DNA of 62,000 nt from Gnetum montanum (lineage: Eukaryota > Streptophyta > Gnetopsida > Gnetales > Gnetaceae), in assembly GCA_015680685.1 (NCBI GenBank), contig MNCI01002748.1, positions 5,854-67,853 of the forward strand, written 5' to 3'. Made by a program: the position numbers and the translations under genes. Under the pieces are notes generated by a model. The model ran no database searches. It saw only the letters and a program-made list of their open reading frames with translations, and had not been told where the DNA came from. This document shows, in pieces, positions 22,481-34,460 of the stretch. The first letter of the stretch is position 1. Every line of letters begins with the position of its first letter.

Positions 22481-25016
22481 AGAATTAACACTTTTTTGGA
22501 AAAATAGGCATAGGGTGTTTGAGCTAGAGAAAGGAATTTCTCACCAAACCCAACATGTGACATCCATTGTATTCTAAAAGCATATTTGACATATTTCATC
22601 CCAACAATGTATATGGGATAGGCTTGGATCATAAAACCCAATTACAATAGTGTGTTTGAGCAAAATTGATTTTTATAATCACTTATGCTTAGTGTGAAAA
22701 AGAAAAACTTGGGAATTTCAAGCTTTTCTTTTCAATAGTCAAAGGTAGAACATACAAGATTAGGGGACCATGGTAGGCAAGAATGGATCAACAAGCAGGA
22801 ATGCAAGCATGGAGGAGGCAAAGGAGGCTAAGAGGGTTGTTTTATGTTGCTTCCAAACCCATCTACAAGGGAAGGATCTTCATCCATGATTCCTAAGTAC
22901 CACTTTTCCATTATTTGCTCTCATTTTTGGCTTGATTGTGGTAGCATTTTCCAACCTCTAAGTCTATTTCTATGACTATTTTTACATTTTTGACTACATC
23001 CAATCAAGGATGTAGGTTTCTCAATAGTCTTAGGAATAAAATTTGGGGATTTTGGCCTTTTATGGTGTTACTTGGGATTTTTTTCTTAGCCACATTTGTA
23101 TTGTTTTGGCCTATTTTGGTTATTTTCTAGCTTTTATGGTTTTTCTTGGTCACATTGACAACGTTGATGAGGTTTTGCCCACTCATGGTCAACGTTCTTG
23201 ACCTTTAGGAATGGTGAATGTAGTGTAGTAGGATTCTTGGTCATGAATGTAGATTTTTCAAGTTCTTTCTAGGTTTTTTTGGCATCAAATTAGGATTTTT
23301 GTAATCAAAACCTAGAGTTTTTTGTGAAATTTTGCCAAAATTGGTAGCATTTTGGGTTTTTCCCATGCTTCAAACATCATTTTTAATTTTTAGTGGCTAT
23401 ATTGCTACATTTCTAGGTTTTTCATGCTCAAATTCTAGGAATTAGGATTTTTTGTTGAATTTGGGTGAATTTTGGATTTTTCTACACCTATATGTGTAGA
23501 ATTTTTGAAAACTCTAACTTGTTTGACAGTGTTTACTGAATTTATGGGCTATGATTAAATTTTTTGAAAAAATTTAAATTTTTTTCTACCTGTAAGATCA
23601 ACGTTTTGCTAAATTCCATGCCTAAATACAGATTTTTTGGTTTTTCCTAGTCAATCTTGGCAGCATTTTAGTGCCTGGGATGGGTGTTGTGATTTTTTCT
23701 ATAATCCTGTGGTCAACATGTTTGGCATTTGGCTCTGATAGAGCAGTGTTTTTATCCTTCCCTACCTAGGATGTAGCATATTAGGCATTTTGAAATTTTT
23801 GTGGGGAAGAAATGGCAACGTATAGAGTCTTAGGATCAAGAAATCTTAGCATTTTCTACCTCACTCTCCCCTCATTCCCAACATTTTAGACTTTCTTAGC
23901 TCCATAAGCAAGTATTTTTGAGCATCTTAATTTCCCTAGGCCCAGCCTTTTTAATTTTGGTTACATGTTTTCGCATAAATCTTATTTCATGTCAACTGTT
24001 TGTGAAAATGACTATTTATGCTTTACATGTCAACTATTTGACAAATTGCCTATTTGGCTTTTCAAAATGTGAAACTATTTTTTTTATGTTAATTGTTTGA
24101 AAAAATGTCAAACTTACTTTTTTCCTTGGTAAGTGTTTGATAAAATGTCCAATCTAGTTTTATATGTCTAATTAGATGTATAAGGGTTAAATCTTCATTT
24201 GATTGTAGTTCTAATCATGTTTATGAGCATGCCTATTTTTATGTTTGTGATTTTCATGTCAACACTGTCAATCTTAAGATTATTTTTGTTTTACTTTGTT
24301 TGTTTTTTAAAAAATATTTTATGTTCTAATGGCTACATGCTACAATTATGTTCATAGCTATGTTGAAACTAATTTTGGTTGTGGTAGAGATGGTAGGCAT
24401 CTTGTGCTATATTGGAATGATTTTCCTAAATACTCTAATGCTTGATTTGACCATTAATGAAAAAAATCATGTGTGGTTTAGGCCTAGTGCGAAGGAGTTT
24501 TTACTATATTGCTACAGCATTATTGTATGATAATATGATCGCACTTGGCTATGGATGTTGTTGTTGTAATCACATAGGCTATTATGGTAGGGTCTTCCAA
24601 TTACATCCTTTACCACATGATCGATGATCCTAAGGCTCGGATGGAAATGAAGCATAATGGAAATTCTTATTCTACATGGATTTGTTAGTTATCATGCATC
24701 TCAAAGATGCCAATTTGTTCATAATGTAATGCCAACAATACTTTGATGCGAGGTCATAGCCCAATCACTTTGTTCTAGAATCCTCCTAGAAATGTCTATA
24801 TGTTGGAAGGCTAATCTTTGGTTTAATTCGATATGTTTACTTTGGTTTTAAGGCTATCTACTTGACTAATTTTATGCTTTGTTTTGTAGTTTTAAGGTGT
24901 AAAGAGGAGAACTAGTGTTGAATGACCAAACTTGTTTAGTTTTTTTTTTTTTTTTTTTTTTATGGCTTAGTTTAAGTTTTATTTGTTGTTTATAGCTTTT
25001 TCTTTAAGATGTGCAG
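22481..25016. other. AT-rich stretch without recognised gene
   Basis: No credible coding frame; the longest are about 60 codons at 23918 and 24348. A run of 22 T occurs at 24940-24961. The sequence from about 22700 to 24100 is full of TTTTTGG and TTGTTTG words but shows no clear period. Confidence 0.4.
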
Positions 25017-27486
25017 CAACCTACAATCATTGTAACTCATTCTAGTCAAACCAAGAAGAAGATTCTCCTCAAGTGGGGTAAAGTAGATAAGGCACATCAA
25101 TGGCTATCAAACAAGGCTTCTGCAAATGTTCAACAAAGAATAGCTTATATAGGCTTGTTTGATTTGTTTATGTTTCATAGTTAATATATGTCAATAGCTA
25201 AGATGTTGAATGTTATAGATTCATTTAATGAAGGGATTACAAAATTTTGCACTCATGTCCATGGTTTGCCTATAGTTTTAAGCATTGATGAAGAATTGTT
25301 TAATAATCTTTTTGGTGTGCCTTCTAATGAAATTAAGATGGCAACCAAAGTAGGAATAGACATAAGTTCTAAAGAGGATATAGAGGCTTGAATCAAATCA
25401 CCTCTTAGTGCAACATTATCTTTTGATAACTATGATATTGAGGAGGTGAACAAGTTATACCCACTTTTCCACTCTAGAGTTTTTCCTATGTTATTATCAT
25501 AGAAGAAAATCATGGGAGTGCAACAAGCTAGGAAATGAAAAAGGTTAAACAGATGGAACTAGGTTTCATTAGGCCACTTTGTTGGTTACTGGTTTAAGAA
25601 GTGAGATACAAAAACTTTGTAAAAAGCTTGATTCATTGTATCATGTTCAATTTATGTTTTTTTAATGCATATCTTAAAAGGTTTACAAAGTTTTTGGTGA
25701 TAAAACAAGATTGAAAGTGGGTATAACATGACGTTTCCCAACTTTCCAAGCCTTGGGCTAAACATCTTACTTACTCAATCCACACCCAAAATCCACCTAT
25801 GAAGGATGTAGGTGAATCACTGTTTGTTACCACTAAAAACGTTAGTGGTCTACATGGTTTTTTCCCTAACAGCATGGGACTTAAGCCTCATGCTATGCAT
25901 GGCAATGTGGAAAGGGCCAAAAGGTTGCATGTAGAGGTTGATGGTACTACTAAGGAATGAATAAAGAGGCCAAGAGTTGAAGAAGATGTCACAGTTCCCA
26001 ACAAGCATGCACCTAGAAAACTAGAAATTAGGCTCAAAACAACTAATCAAGTTGTTAAAGGTATGTATTTTTGAATTTTTGGTTTTATCATTATTTTTGG
26101 CTATCCATGGGGGATAAAATGTTTATTAATCTATTTGTTATTTGATTATGATTTATTGTGATGAGAATTAGTAGCCAATGCCACTACAAAGAAGGAGCAA
26201 CAACATAAAAAAGAAGAGGAGAGGATGGCTAAGGAAGTACATAATGTCTTAGATTCTATCTTCTTAGATGATTTACATTTAGAAGGCAATCCTCCAATTG
26301 ACATTTCTCATGATCTTCCTAGTAATTTTTGGTGACTTTGAAATGTTTTTATTTTTATCATGTTTTTTTTTTTTAATTTATGTTGTAGACATAGATGATG
26401 TTGATTGTTATGGTTGTTACAAGGAATGAGCCTCCTTCGAAAACATCCACATTTCATTCTAAACATTAGGTGGAGGCACCAAATAAGATAGAGTTCATGA
26501 TAGGAATGATGGATAATATGGTAGATAGGGTACAATAGCTACCTCCTAGTATTGGTAAGAAAAGTCAAAAAAATTATTTAATATTTAAATTTTTATATTT
26601 TTGTATTTTCATGTTTTTATGGTTTTATGATTTATTATGGTTCTTATGGTATTATGACTCTTTTTCTTTTTGTTTTAGTTTTATATATGATAATTTCAAA
26701 GATTATGTGGAATCCCATAGGAAATATTGAATTTGGTGAGCTCCCAATGTTGCCACCTAATTTCAAGAATGTTTCTAGGAGATTATACAAGGGAGCTATG
26801 AAATGTGCTGCCTCATGTGTAGAATCATCTTGGAAGTCTCAATGTTCAAATGAATTCTTGTGGGAATGTGTTGAACTCTAAAAAAGCAAAAAAAGAAGTT
26901 GTTAGATGAAGTCAGGAGCATGAGAGACCAAAAGAAGTTCATAGAGGCCCATGTGGCCAATAAGGACTCCTTGTGAACAAAGGAGATTGAATGGTCTCAC
27001 TACTAGAACACCATCCAAGGAAAGGCTACTAGAGCTAGGAGCAATTTGGAGCAGAATGTACAACTAGAAATGATGGTTCATAAGATGTTAAAGTGGGGTA
27101 AGAAACAAAAGCCTCACATTAAGTAGTACAATATGGAAAAGAAGAATTACATGAAATCTTAGCATGAAGCAGCTATGGCATAGCGTATGCATGAGTTATT
27201 CTTGCAAGGCATTAGTGTGGAGCAGGTTTTCACTAGATCAAGGAGTCAGTAGTCATTATTGATTCTTCCACTCCTCAAATCATAACCACATCTAGGGAGA
27301 CATCTACAACTACCTTTTCCCATGCTGCTCCTAAGAAGATATATGTGGAGAAGGGGAAGATTCTTGTAGGAGTGGACTTGGGTAACATTGACTAGTTCTA
27401 ACATGAGTGAAGAAAAAATTCTTCATAGGTCAGAGGCTAGTATCTAAAAGATCACTCCTGAAGACATTACTCCTGAACGTTTAGAG
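25017..27486 (+). pseudogene. Broken intron-containing gene of unknown function
   Basis: Exon-like segments with several in-frame stops alternate with AT-rich intron-like gaps. A GCAG acceptor precedes 25017. A frame then runs to about 25540 with GKVDKAHQWLSNKASANVQQ, FNEGITKFCTHVHGLPIVLS and ELFNNLFGVPS. A second segment (about 25800-26058) ends VVK before a GTATGT donor at 26060. A third (about 26171-26320) reads KKEQQHKKEEERMAKEVHN. Another ends before GTAAGAAAAG near 26552 and resumes after a TTTTAG acceptor near 26679. From about 26880 the frame is charged and coiled-coil-like. The layout, a helical N-terminal domain then a charged tail, recalls the third ORF of A and B, but similarity is weak. 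It could be a host pseudogene or a transposon gene. Confidence 0.45.
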
Positions 27487-28181
27487 GTTTGTAAAATTTT
27501 CTTTGATGTTATATGTTATGGTTTTTTTATTTTTTTATGGCTATGTTGATGTTTTTTATGGTTATTAATGGTTGGATGTTTTATTATTTACATCCCCAGG
27601 TGATTATGGTGATGGTTTTGGTGATGTTCTTCCTTCTCCTTCTCCTCATATGGCTTAGCTAGGTTGCTAATTATGATGATGGACTTGTTATTATTATTTT
27701 TGATGTTTTGGCTACATGGTTTTTGTGTTTTATTTGGCTATCATAGTTTTAAAAGCCATGTATTGTATACTACTTGTTACAACCTTATAACAATAGGTAC
27801 TTGGAACAGAAGATAATGAGACAAGTAATGGAATTACCCTCATCATTATACTTGGTAAAATGAGGGATTGGGATGCTTTTAGGAAGATTTATCTATGTGA
27901 AGATTGAACTAATGGGGTCATCTTGGTAAATGTCTATAATTTTTACAATTTGAGTAGTGTTGAATTTGAGCTTTTGCAACTCCTTAGTAAGGTTTTGGAT
28001 CCTCTGCAAGGCTTTATCCAAGCCTTGTGGGGCTCCTACAAGCTACACTAATGACTAGATAAATGGTTGAATAATTTAGGATTGTAAAATAGGCAACAGT
28101 ATGGAATGGAGAGGTCGTGTGACTACCATTGTAAGGGGATTGAACTTGGATAATGATGTTTGAACTGGAGAGGTTGTGTGA
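27487..28181. other. No gene recognised
   Basis: It contains a possible continuation of the broken gene after an acceptor near 27796 (ACAATAG then GTACTTGGAACAG). A partial duplication is present: GGAGAGGTCGTGTGACTACC near 28111 recurs with one change near 28157. Confidence 0.3.
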
Positions 28182-28930
28182 CTACCATTGCACATGAAAA
28201 ACAAATGGAATATTAGGAACAAATGAGTTATGAGAAAGATGTGGAACCTGAGGTCCCAAAGTGGGACCAGCCAAAACTTTGAAATTTTGTGACATAGAAG
28301 AGGTTACTAGTGAAGGTTGAGGATCAATGATGAAAGGGGTTGAGGTGAGCAAAGAAATAAATAAAGAAGCAGGTTTTGAAACTTGGTTTGTGCAGGTCAT
28401 AGGAGGTACTTGGTTTATTATAGAGATAGGAGGCACAGAGTTGAACATGATTATTTCTAGGACATATCACTATAAAAGGTCTCCTAAGTATGTATCTATC
28501 TCATAATAAGCCCTAAACTCATCTTGCTCCTCTTGGTCTTGCTCTAGGCTAACCTCCTCACTTACTTTAACCTCATCATCAACATCTACTAGTTGTGCCA
28601 CAATGTGTTCATAAGGTTTTGTCAACTCAATATGGTCATAGGGGGAGGGAATGCACTTGTTCCCACTCATGTGGATAACTTCAAACTAGTGTTTAGAGTC
28701 TAGCTCTTTGCGAGGGATATGTAAGCCAGCTTGTATCCTCACATAAATGAAATTGTAATAACCCTCGTTAATGCTCATATATAGGGGATTTTGGCAGACA
28801 TGCCTAAGATTTTGATGATGTTCAAAAATGGTTTGGTCTTTGGGGTTATAGATGCAAGCAAAGTTCTAGTTTGAGGCCATGTCGACAATGTTCTTAGGCA
28901 ATATGTTAGAAACAAAAGGCATAAAATAGT
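28182..28930 (-). pseudogene. Unidentified minus-strand coding remnant
   Basis: Two adjoining frames, 28470-28670 (66 codons) and 28182-28448 (88 codons), are separated by a short gap. The first can be followed upstream, across one stop, to about 28900 with HVCQNPLYMSINEGYYNFIY and AGLHIPRKELDSKH, so the real frame was longer. The end of the first frame is acidic (EEVSLEQDQEEQDEF). I do not recognise it. It may belong to a transposable element that also left the plus-strand remnant to its left. Confidence 0.3.
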
Positions 28931-29179
28931 GTAGATTTGAGGTGTTAGATGGATGTGAATAGGTTTAAATAGCTCAAATGTATAATTGTATGTAGAACTA
29001 TAACTACATAAATGTGGAACAATTTGTAGTACAGATACTGTTACAGTGCAACAACTACAACAATGTAGATGTGAAATAAAATGTAGTGTAAATGTAAAAT
29101 TCAGTTTAAATAAGAAAAAATTTGTAAAACTGTAAATGCAAAAAAAGAAAAAAATTACATTGAACTACAAATATAATAA
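28931..29179. other. Left flank of element B, no feature
   Basis: AT-rich sequence with many TGTAGT/TGTAAA words. No LTR or target duplication matching the right flank of B is present. Confidence 0.4.
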
Positions 29180-30074
29180 TGATGAGCAGCGAGGTACCCC
29201 TACGCCCAACCATACGAATCATGAGCATTCACACGCGACTCGGTTGAATTCCATAGACTATAAGCACTTGCATACACCAAACTTTAACCAGAAAAACCAT
29301 ATGTTAGAATGGTCATTGTCTTCCCAACCTCACTTGTGATGTTCTAATGCAATGGTTAAGTGAGATTGAGGCAAATGATTTTTATTGTTTTTATTTTCAT
29401 CTTCCAAGATCTAATTCTTGAAATGTAAGAAATGGAATGTTGTGTAATCTATAATTGTTCTACTCTATCTCTTAACTCTGCCTAGTATAAGGAATCGATC
29501 CCATCTTTTGTACACATCTTGAGCATCCCCTAACCACTACTGGGTTACTAGGCGTTAAGCGTCACTAGGTTGCCAAGTGTTGGGTTTATGTTCGAGACAG
29601 TCGTACTTATGGTTCTTACAAAATATAAAAGAGCAATAATGGTAAAGTGATAACAATGAAGACTTAAGAAATTATTAAAGCATTGGAATATTAAACTATT
29701 TGAATGCTTAAATAATTAAATCTAAATGCTACAAGGAATGCTTAAAAAGATCATTTTTATCACCAGTCACGCCAATGGGCTTAGGTACATTAGCGCTTGA
29801 ATAAAGAGCCGTACACCTTTCTCACACCTACTGTAGGTACTTGGAAAATATTCTAACTCTTACAGGAACAAACTGCAAGAGTTTCACTAGGACTACTCAA
29901 AAAGATGCCTAAGTGTGGTGGGTGCACACTTATTTATAGCTAAAGATAAACTCTGTGTAAATGAGGCCCAGTTGACGCATGGATGGATACATCGACGAGG
30001 CCATGTCAATGCAGCCTTGTCGACGGGGCTCTGTCAATGTGGCCCAATCGATGCATCAACTAAACACTTCATCA
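29180..30074 (-). repeat. 3' LTR of element B
   Basis: It pairs with 41583-42463. The plus strand starts TGATGAGCAGCGAGG and ends ACTTCATCA. TATA box at 29931-29940 (minus GCTATAAATA). From about 29960 to 30060 it holds several CGACG/TCAATG-type short repeats. Confidence 0.9.
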
Positions 30075-30083
30075 CACCCCCAC
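30075..30083 (-). other. Polypurine tract of element B
   Basis: The minus strand reads GTGGGGGTG immediately before the 3' LTR. Confidence 0.7.
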
Positions 30084-30314
30084 GACTGTGTGAAAACTCA
30101 CCCTTGAGTTTATTACAATTTGGAAGGTACGAAGTTATTACAACACACATGACAAGACATATCTTGATAGACACTAACTTTATTAACATACCAAGTGCCT
30201 GGGTGTATGGAAAAGGATGAATTACAAAATGGTGGTGTTTAGAGACAAAATTGAACACCCTAACAACAATAGACTCTCCACTGTGCTGAAAAATGCTAAA
30301 GTTGCTAGAGAAGG

Positions 30315-33175
30315 TCACACCATCCCTAGTGGCGATGGTTCTGACAGGCCTTCACTAGCCTCTAGCGCATGTCGCAATTGTGGTGAGGAAGATGGTTGTC
30401 CTGCAGCAGCTACAACTTCCAGAGGCAATTGAAAAGCCTCCAACAATGCCCTCATTTTCTCTTCTTTGCTTTTGGGATCGTTCGCTATCCAAGTAGCTTC
30501 ACCAATGTGTGTTAGAATTGGAACATCCCAAGGGCATGGAAGTGCAGGATAGAGTTCTTTTAAATTGACAAACTAGGCAACAAACTATTTTTGTTTGATA
30601 TTGAACACTTGGATTGATGTCCACAGCTGCTGGTAGTCATTCATCTATCGAGCCAAGTCCTCTGTGACCACATGTTGTCCTTCAAAACGAGTGTGGAGAA
30701 CCTCGAGTTCCACATTTTCTATTTCTAACTTTTGTTTTGTTACTTTATGCAGTTGGAACTCACCCTTGTATAAAGAATACGAGGTGCTACCTGCTTCTCC
30801 AGGTTAGACCATGGCCTTCCAGCTGTTAGCATAGCTAGGTTTGCATAATGAAGATTGGCTAACTCCATGTATTCTATCATTTCTTCAATTTGTAGCTCCT
30901 TGAGGCGAATCTCAGTCTGGTTGTAGGCATTTAATCCATCAAAGATGGGTTGCCACACCTTGCCTCCTTCTCGGAGCTGCTAGAGCACTTGGTTCATTTT
31001 GGCCTTTGCGATTTGAATCTCTTTTTCATTTACTTCTTTTTGCAATCCCACTTGGTCTCTATAGTGATTTTTAACTCTTTCAAACTTAAGGGATTCATTT
31101 TTCCAAGTGGTGATTTTGATAGCTTATTTCTATCGCAAGGCTCGAACTTCCTCCATAGATAGATTACAATTTTTAGTAGCCAATCTCCTCACATCAATGT
31201 TCACCCTGGCTAGCTCCTCCTGCTGTTAGTGGATGAAGTCTTTCATGTGTTGATTTTCAACACTAACATTGCACAGGTGATGAAATTCTATGGTCAACCT
31301 AACATTCTCCTGATGAACCTCTACCAAGTCCTTATTTAGATGCTATGCATGAGAATTTTTTAAGGACTTGTCAAAGATCGCTGACTCTCGTTCATCCTCA
31401 ACCATCTAAAGTTTGGTTTGAAATTGTTGAAAAGCTTCATCTCTGGTGAGTCTACGATTGAGGAGAGGTAGATCAACAAGTTGGACCCTTAATTAGGCAA
31501 CTTCCACCGCCAAGCATTGACAATCTACTTGTGCTACTTCAAGTTTCTCCTCTAAGATGAGACACTTGCCCTCTACTGAGAATAGCTCCGATTGGGTCAC
31601 AGTAATGTTGTCCAAAAGATCAAAGACATCTGGAAGTAGTTGCGTGGTTCCCACCAGTCGATCCAACAACTCTTCATGTTAGGCTACATTGATTTTGCTA
31701 TGTGAAGTTCCTACAGACGTCTATACATCTTCAAGTCCATGTACATTCAGCACAGGTGTCGTGTGTGCATTAATGGTTGTAGCAATTGTATCAGCAACCA
31801 CTTCAACCACAACTTCTTGTCCTTGGTGTTGCATTACCAGGATAGTCACCCCCTCCTGATCCTTCAAGCATACTGAAAAAGCAATGGCATTTCCTAAAAT
31901 TTTAGGAAATAATTATTGGGTGGACACTAGTACTTCTTGAACACTAGTATTAGTTCTTGCAGGTACTTGTGTTTGGGTGATAGAAAACATCAACCCTACT
32001 CCCTCTAGTAGACTCACCGATCAAGCCACTTGCTCAAGATGGCTCATTGCAGGGCGATAGATTGAAGGGTCTTCTCCTCCACTGGTTCCAACAAATCGCT
32101 CTTGTTGGCTCAAGAGCGACTGTCGAATCTCGCGTATGTGTTCTACAATTGTCTATGAGCCCAAGCTTGTTGTTTGTGTAGACGGTGGAGGTGGTTGCTG
32201 CTCTTCCTTGATTCGTGTTATGGCTGGAGTCTTATCCTTCATCATCTCCCACCACGAGGTAATTGGGACGTGTAGGAGTGTGTCATTGGTATATCATGCT
32301 ATCCCTACCCATTTGCACAGTTTCCTGATTAAGCAGGGAAAGGGTAAAGCTCACCTTCCACGTTCGCTTTCAATGAACCTTTTCTCAATCTCTAGGAATA
32401 GCAACTGTGGAAGGTTAATTGGAAATTTCCTACTTAGAGCAGCACATGAACGAGTAGAGAAGGTAGTGATCTTGCTAGGTCTTACCATTGGATTCAAGTG
32501 GTAAGACATGATTTTTGATTCTGCCCTCTCTATGGTGGTTAAAGTGCCAAAGTCCTTGTGCTCTATCCCATAGCACCGTCTGATCCACTCCCCTTTCACC
32601 TTGGGATCTTCTTGTTTGGGAATCTCCATCACATTAGCTTTGATCTCTGGCAACCCCAGAGCTTGTGAAATTACTTTTGTAGAGTAAGAGACATGAATGT
32701 CTTTGATTCTCACTCTAGACCTTGGTTGTCGATTCGTCCAGAAGAGGTAAGTCTCTCCTAGGTACCATTCACCACTGGATGTAATGATTGGCCACATAGG
32801 AGAATTTTGCAATTGAGCCTTAACTTCATCTGGTGCATTCTCTAGAAATGGTTCAAAGTTTAACTCTTGTAGGATCATTCGTTGCAGCTCCCTTGACTTA
32901 ATAATGTCAAGACATGCCTAGGTCAGGGTGACCTCAAGCCATGGCGCTACCACCAAAGTCTCATCCGTTCATAATTATTTGTTGGGGATTTCCTCTTCAG
33001 GAATCTGATTAATAGATTCCATGTTAGGTCCTTCACAGAGGGGGCTAGTTGTGTGTGAGCCCTCCACATGCTCTGGATGCCATGCACCTCATCCTCTTCC
33101 CATTCTTGGTCACGTGTCCCTTGGTTGGGATGGTCCTTCTCCCCTTGGATGCCTTGGTTTGGGTTCCATCTGCAT
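30315..33175 (-). pseudogene. Third ORF of B: plant-transposon-protein-like domain plus long coiled coil
   Basis: The frame starts at an ATG at 33175 (MQMEPKPRH) and ends with PLGMV and TGA at 30315, as in A. The longest open piece (32351-32878, 175 codons) carries ITSSGEWYLGETYLFW, RVRIKDIHVSYSTKVISQAL, GEWIRRCYGIEHKDFGTLTT, YHLNPMVRPSK and FPINLPQLLFLEIEKRF. After a TGA it continues with ALPFPCLIRKLCKWVGI. The region below about 32000 is Glu/Leu/Gln/Lys-rich with heptad-like spacing down to about 30700 (WQPIFDGLNAYNQTEIRLKE at 30958). No membrane segment is visible. The position is that of the env-like gene of Athila elements. Role unknown; nucleic-acid or particle-related functions are only guesses. 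Confidence 0.7.
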
Positions 33176-33419
33176 TCATAGCATAACCATGAATTAAAAT
33201 GTGCATAAGTTGCTCAAAATGGCAATCATACACCTTCTCATTTTAACCAAGTTATGATAATGGCATGTGTATCCCATTAGATTTCCCAGAGTGTTGTTGA
33301 GGGTTTTGAGAAAAAATAATAAGTTATGAGTTGAAATTTAGAGTGTTGTTTTTCTTTTTTTCTTGTCTATCCCCTAAGAGGTATTAAGTATTTAATAATT
33401 ATAATGATTATAGACCTCA

Positions 33420-33443
33420 CCCCCCCCCCCCCCCCCCCCCCCC
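33420..33443 (+). repeat. Homopolymer of 24 C
   Basis: An uninterrupted C run, equal to 24 G on the transcribed strand of element B. It is absent at the matching place in A. Length may be affected by sequencing. Confidence 0.9.
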
Positions 33444-33585
33444 ACGATGAAGAGCATACCTCTGGTTGCAAAAGAGTAGGACATGCGGTAGAAAAAGTAG
33501 GTGCGTGGGAAGAAGAGGGAATGCAGAAAAATGGAAAAACTCCCTTAGCTTGTGTTCACAAATGGACAAAATTCATAACTGCAAT

Positions 33586-33710
33586 GGGGATATATATAGA
33601 CTTTTAATGCTGTGTCGATGGGGCCATATATACGAGGCTGTGTATACGCAGGGGGCTACATATATGAGGCCTCGTCAATGCAGGGTGCATAGAATGTTGA
33701 CCAGCATTGA
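33586..33710 (-). promoter_or_regulatory. LTR-like promoter module before third ORF (B)
   Basis: GTCGATGGGGCC lies at 33613-33624 and GAGGCCTCGTCAATGCAG at about 33666-33683, both resembling the LTR region next to the TATA box. A TATATATAG-like box lies at 33589-33600, downstream in minus sense. The ORF3 start is about 415 bp further down. Confidence 0.42.
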
Positions 33711-33951
33711 CCAATGAAGAAAAAGCCCAAATCATTAAATTGGAACACAAAGGTGGGGTGGTTTAAGAGCAGAGAGACTAGGGAATTAGCTGATAGAAAG
33801 AGGAAGGTAGATTGTCTTGGAAAGAAGAGTCAAAGGTTGGAGAATGTCTTGAGATGGAACTCTGTAGAGAAGGGCTTTTACGATGGTTAGTGCAAAAATA
33901 ATCAACCAACAATATCAAGGGGATAGGAGACTAACAAACAGAACTAAAGGA

Positions 33952-34004
33952 TATGCAAGTGGGTCCTCCCCATAGCACGTAGTAGCCTTGGTAGCCCTTG
34001 CATA
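33952..34004. repeat. Conserved inverted repeat in spacer (B)
   Basis: TATGCAAG at 33952 and CTTGCATA at 33997 form an 8-bp inverted repeat. Bases 33952-33975 are identical to 12023-12046 of A. Confidence 0.6.
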
Positions 34005-34460
34005 TCGTCAACAGTGGAGTTTGTGGGCCCCATAGTCAACGAATGGTAATCGTGAGTTAATACTCACATCCATGAGAACCCACTGAAGCATTAGGAGTTC
34101 ACGCAAATCATGACAAATAATCAAAACATAAAACTGGCAATGAGGTGAGTCATGGAGAGACATGGGTGAAGAGAGAGGAGTGGGAAATGGAAGTCTTATT
34201 GTTGGTCACATGAAATCCCGAGTGAAGGTTGTGGTTAAGTCACATGGTAGGAGCCATCCCCAGTTTAGACCCAAAACCAACCTCATACAGTGACATTGCA
34301 GCAACATTCGAAGACTCATCCATCCCCTGGAGTACCAGGATGCACCCAAAAATAACCACCACATCAACATGAGTGAGAGAGAGGAAGTGAAAAAGGGGCT
34401 AAGTTAGAGGGGATGAAGAAAGTCCCATAACTAGTGCTTGTAGCCCATTAGATGCAGTCT

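Noticed and set aside
24940-24961. Run of 22 T taken as a retroposon poly(A) tail on the minus strand
   Set aside because: No LINE or SINE body, nor target duplication, could be found next to it.
29180-29339. Plus-strand frame (29136-29339) across the B LTR start
   Set aside because: The region is LTR sequence shared by four copies in which this frame is not conserved.
32136-32504. Plus-strand frame of 122 codons
   Set aside because: Antisense shadow of the third ORF of element B.
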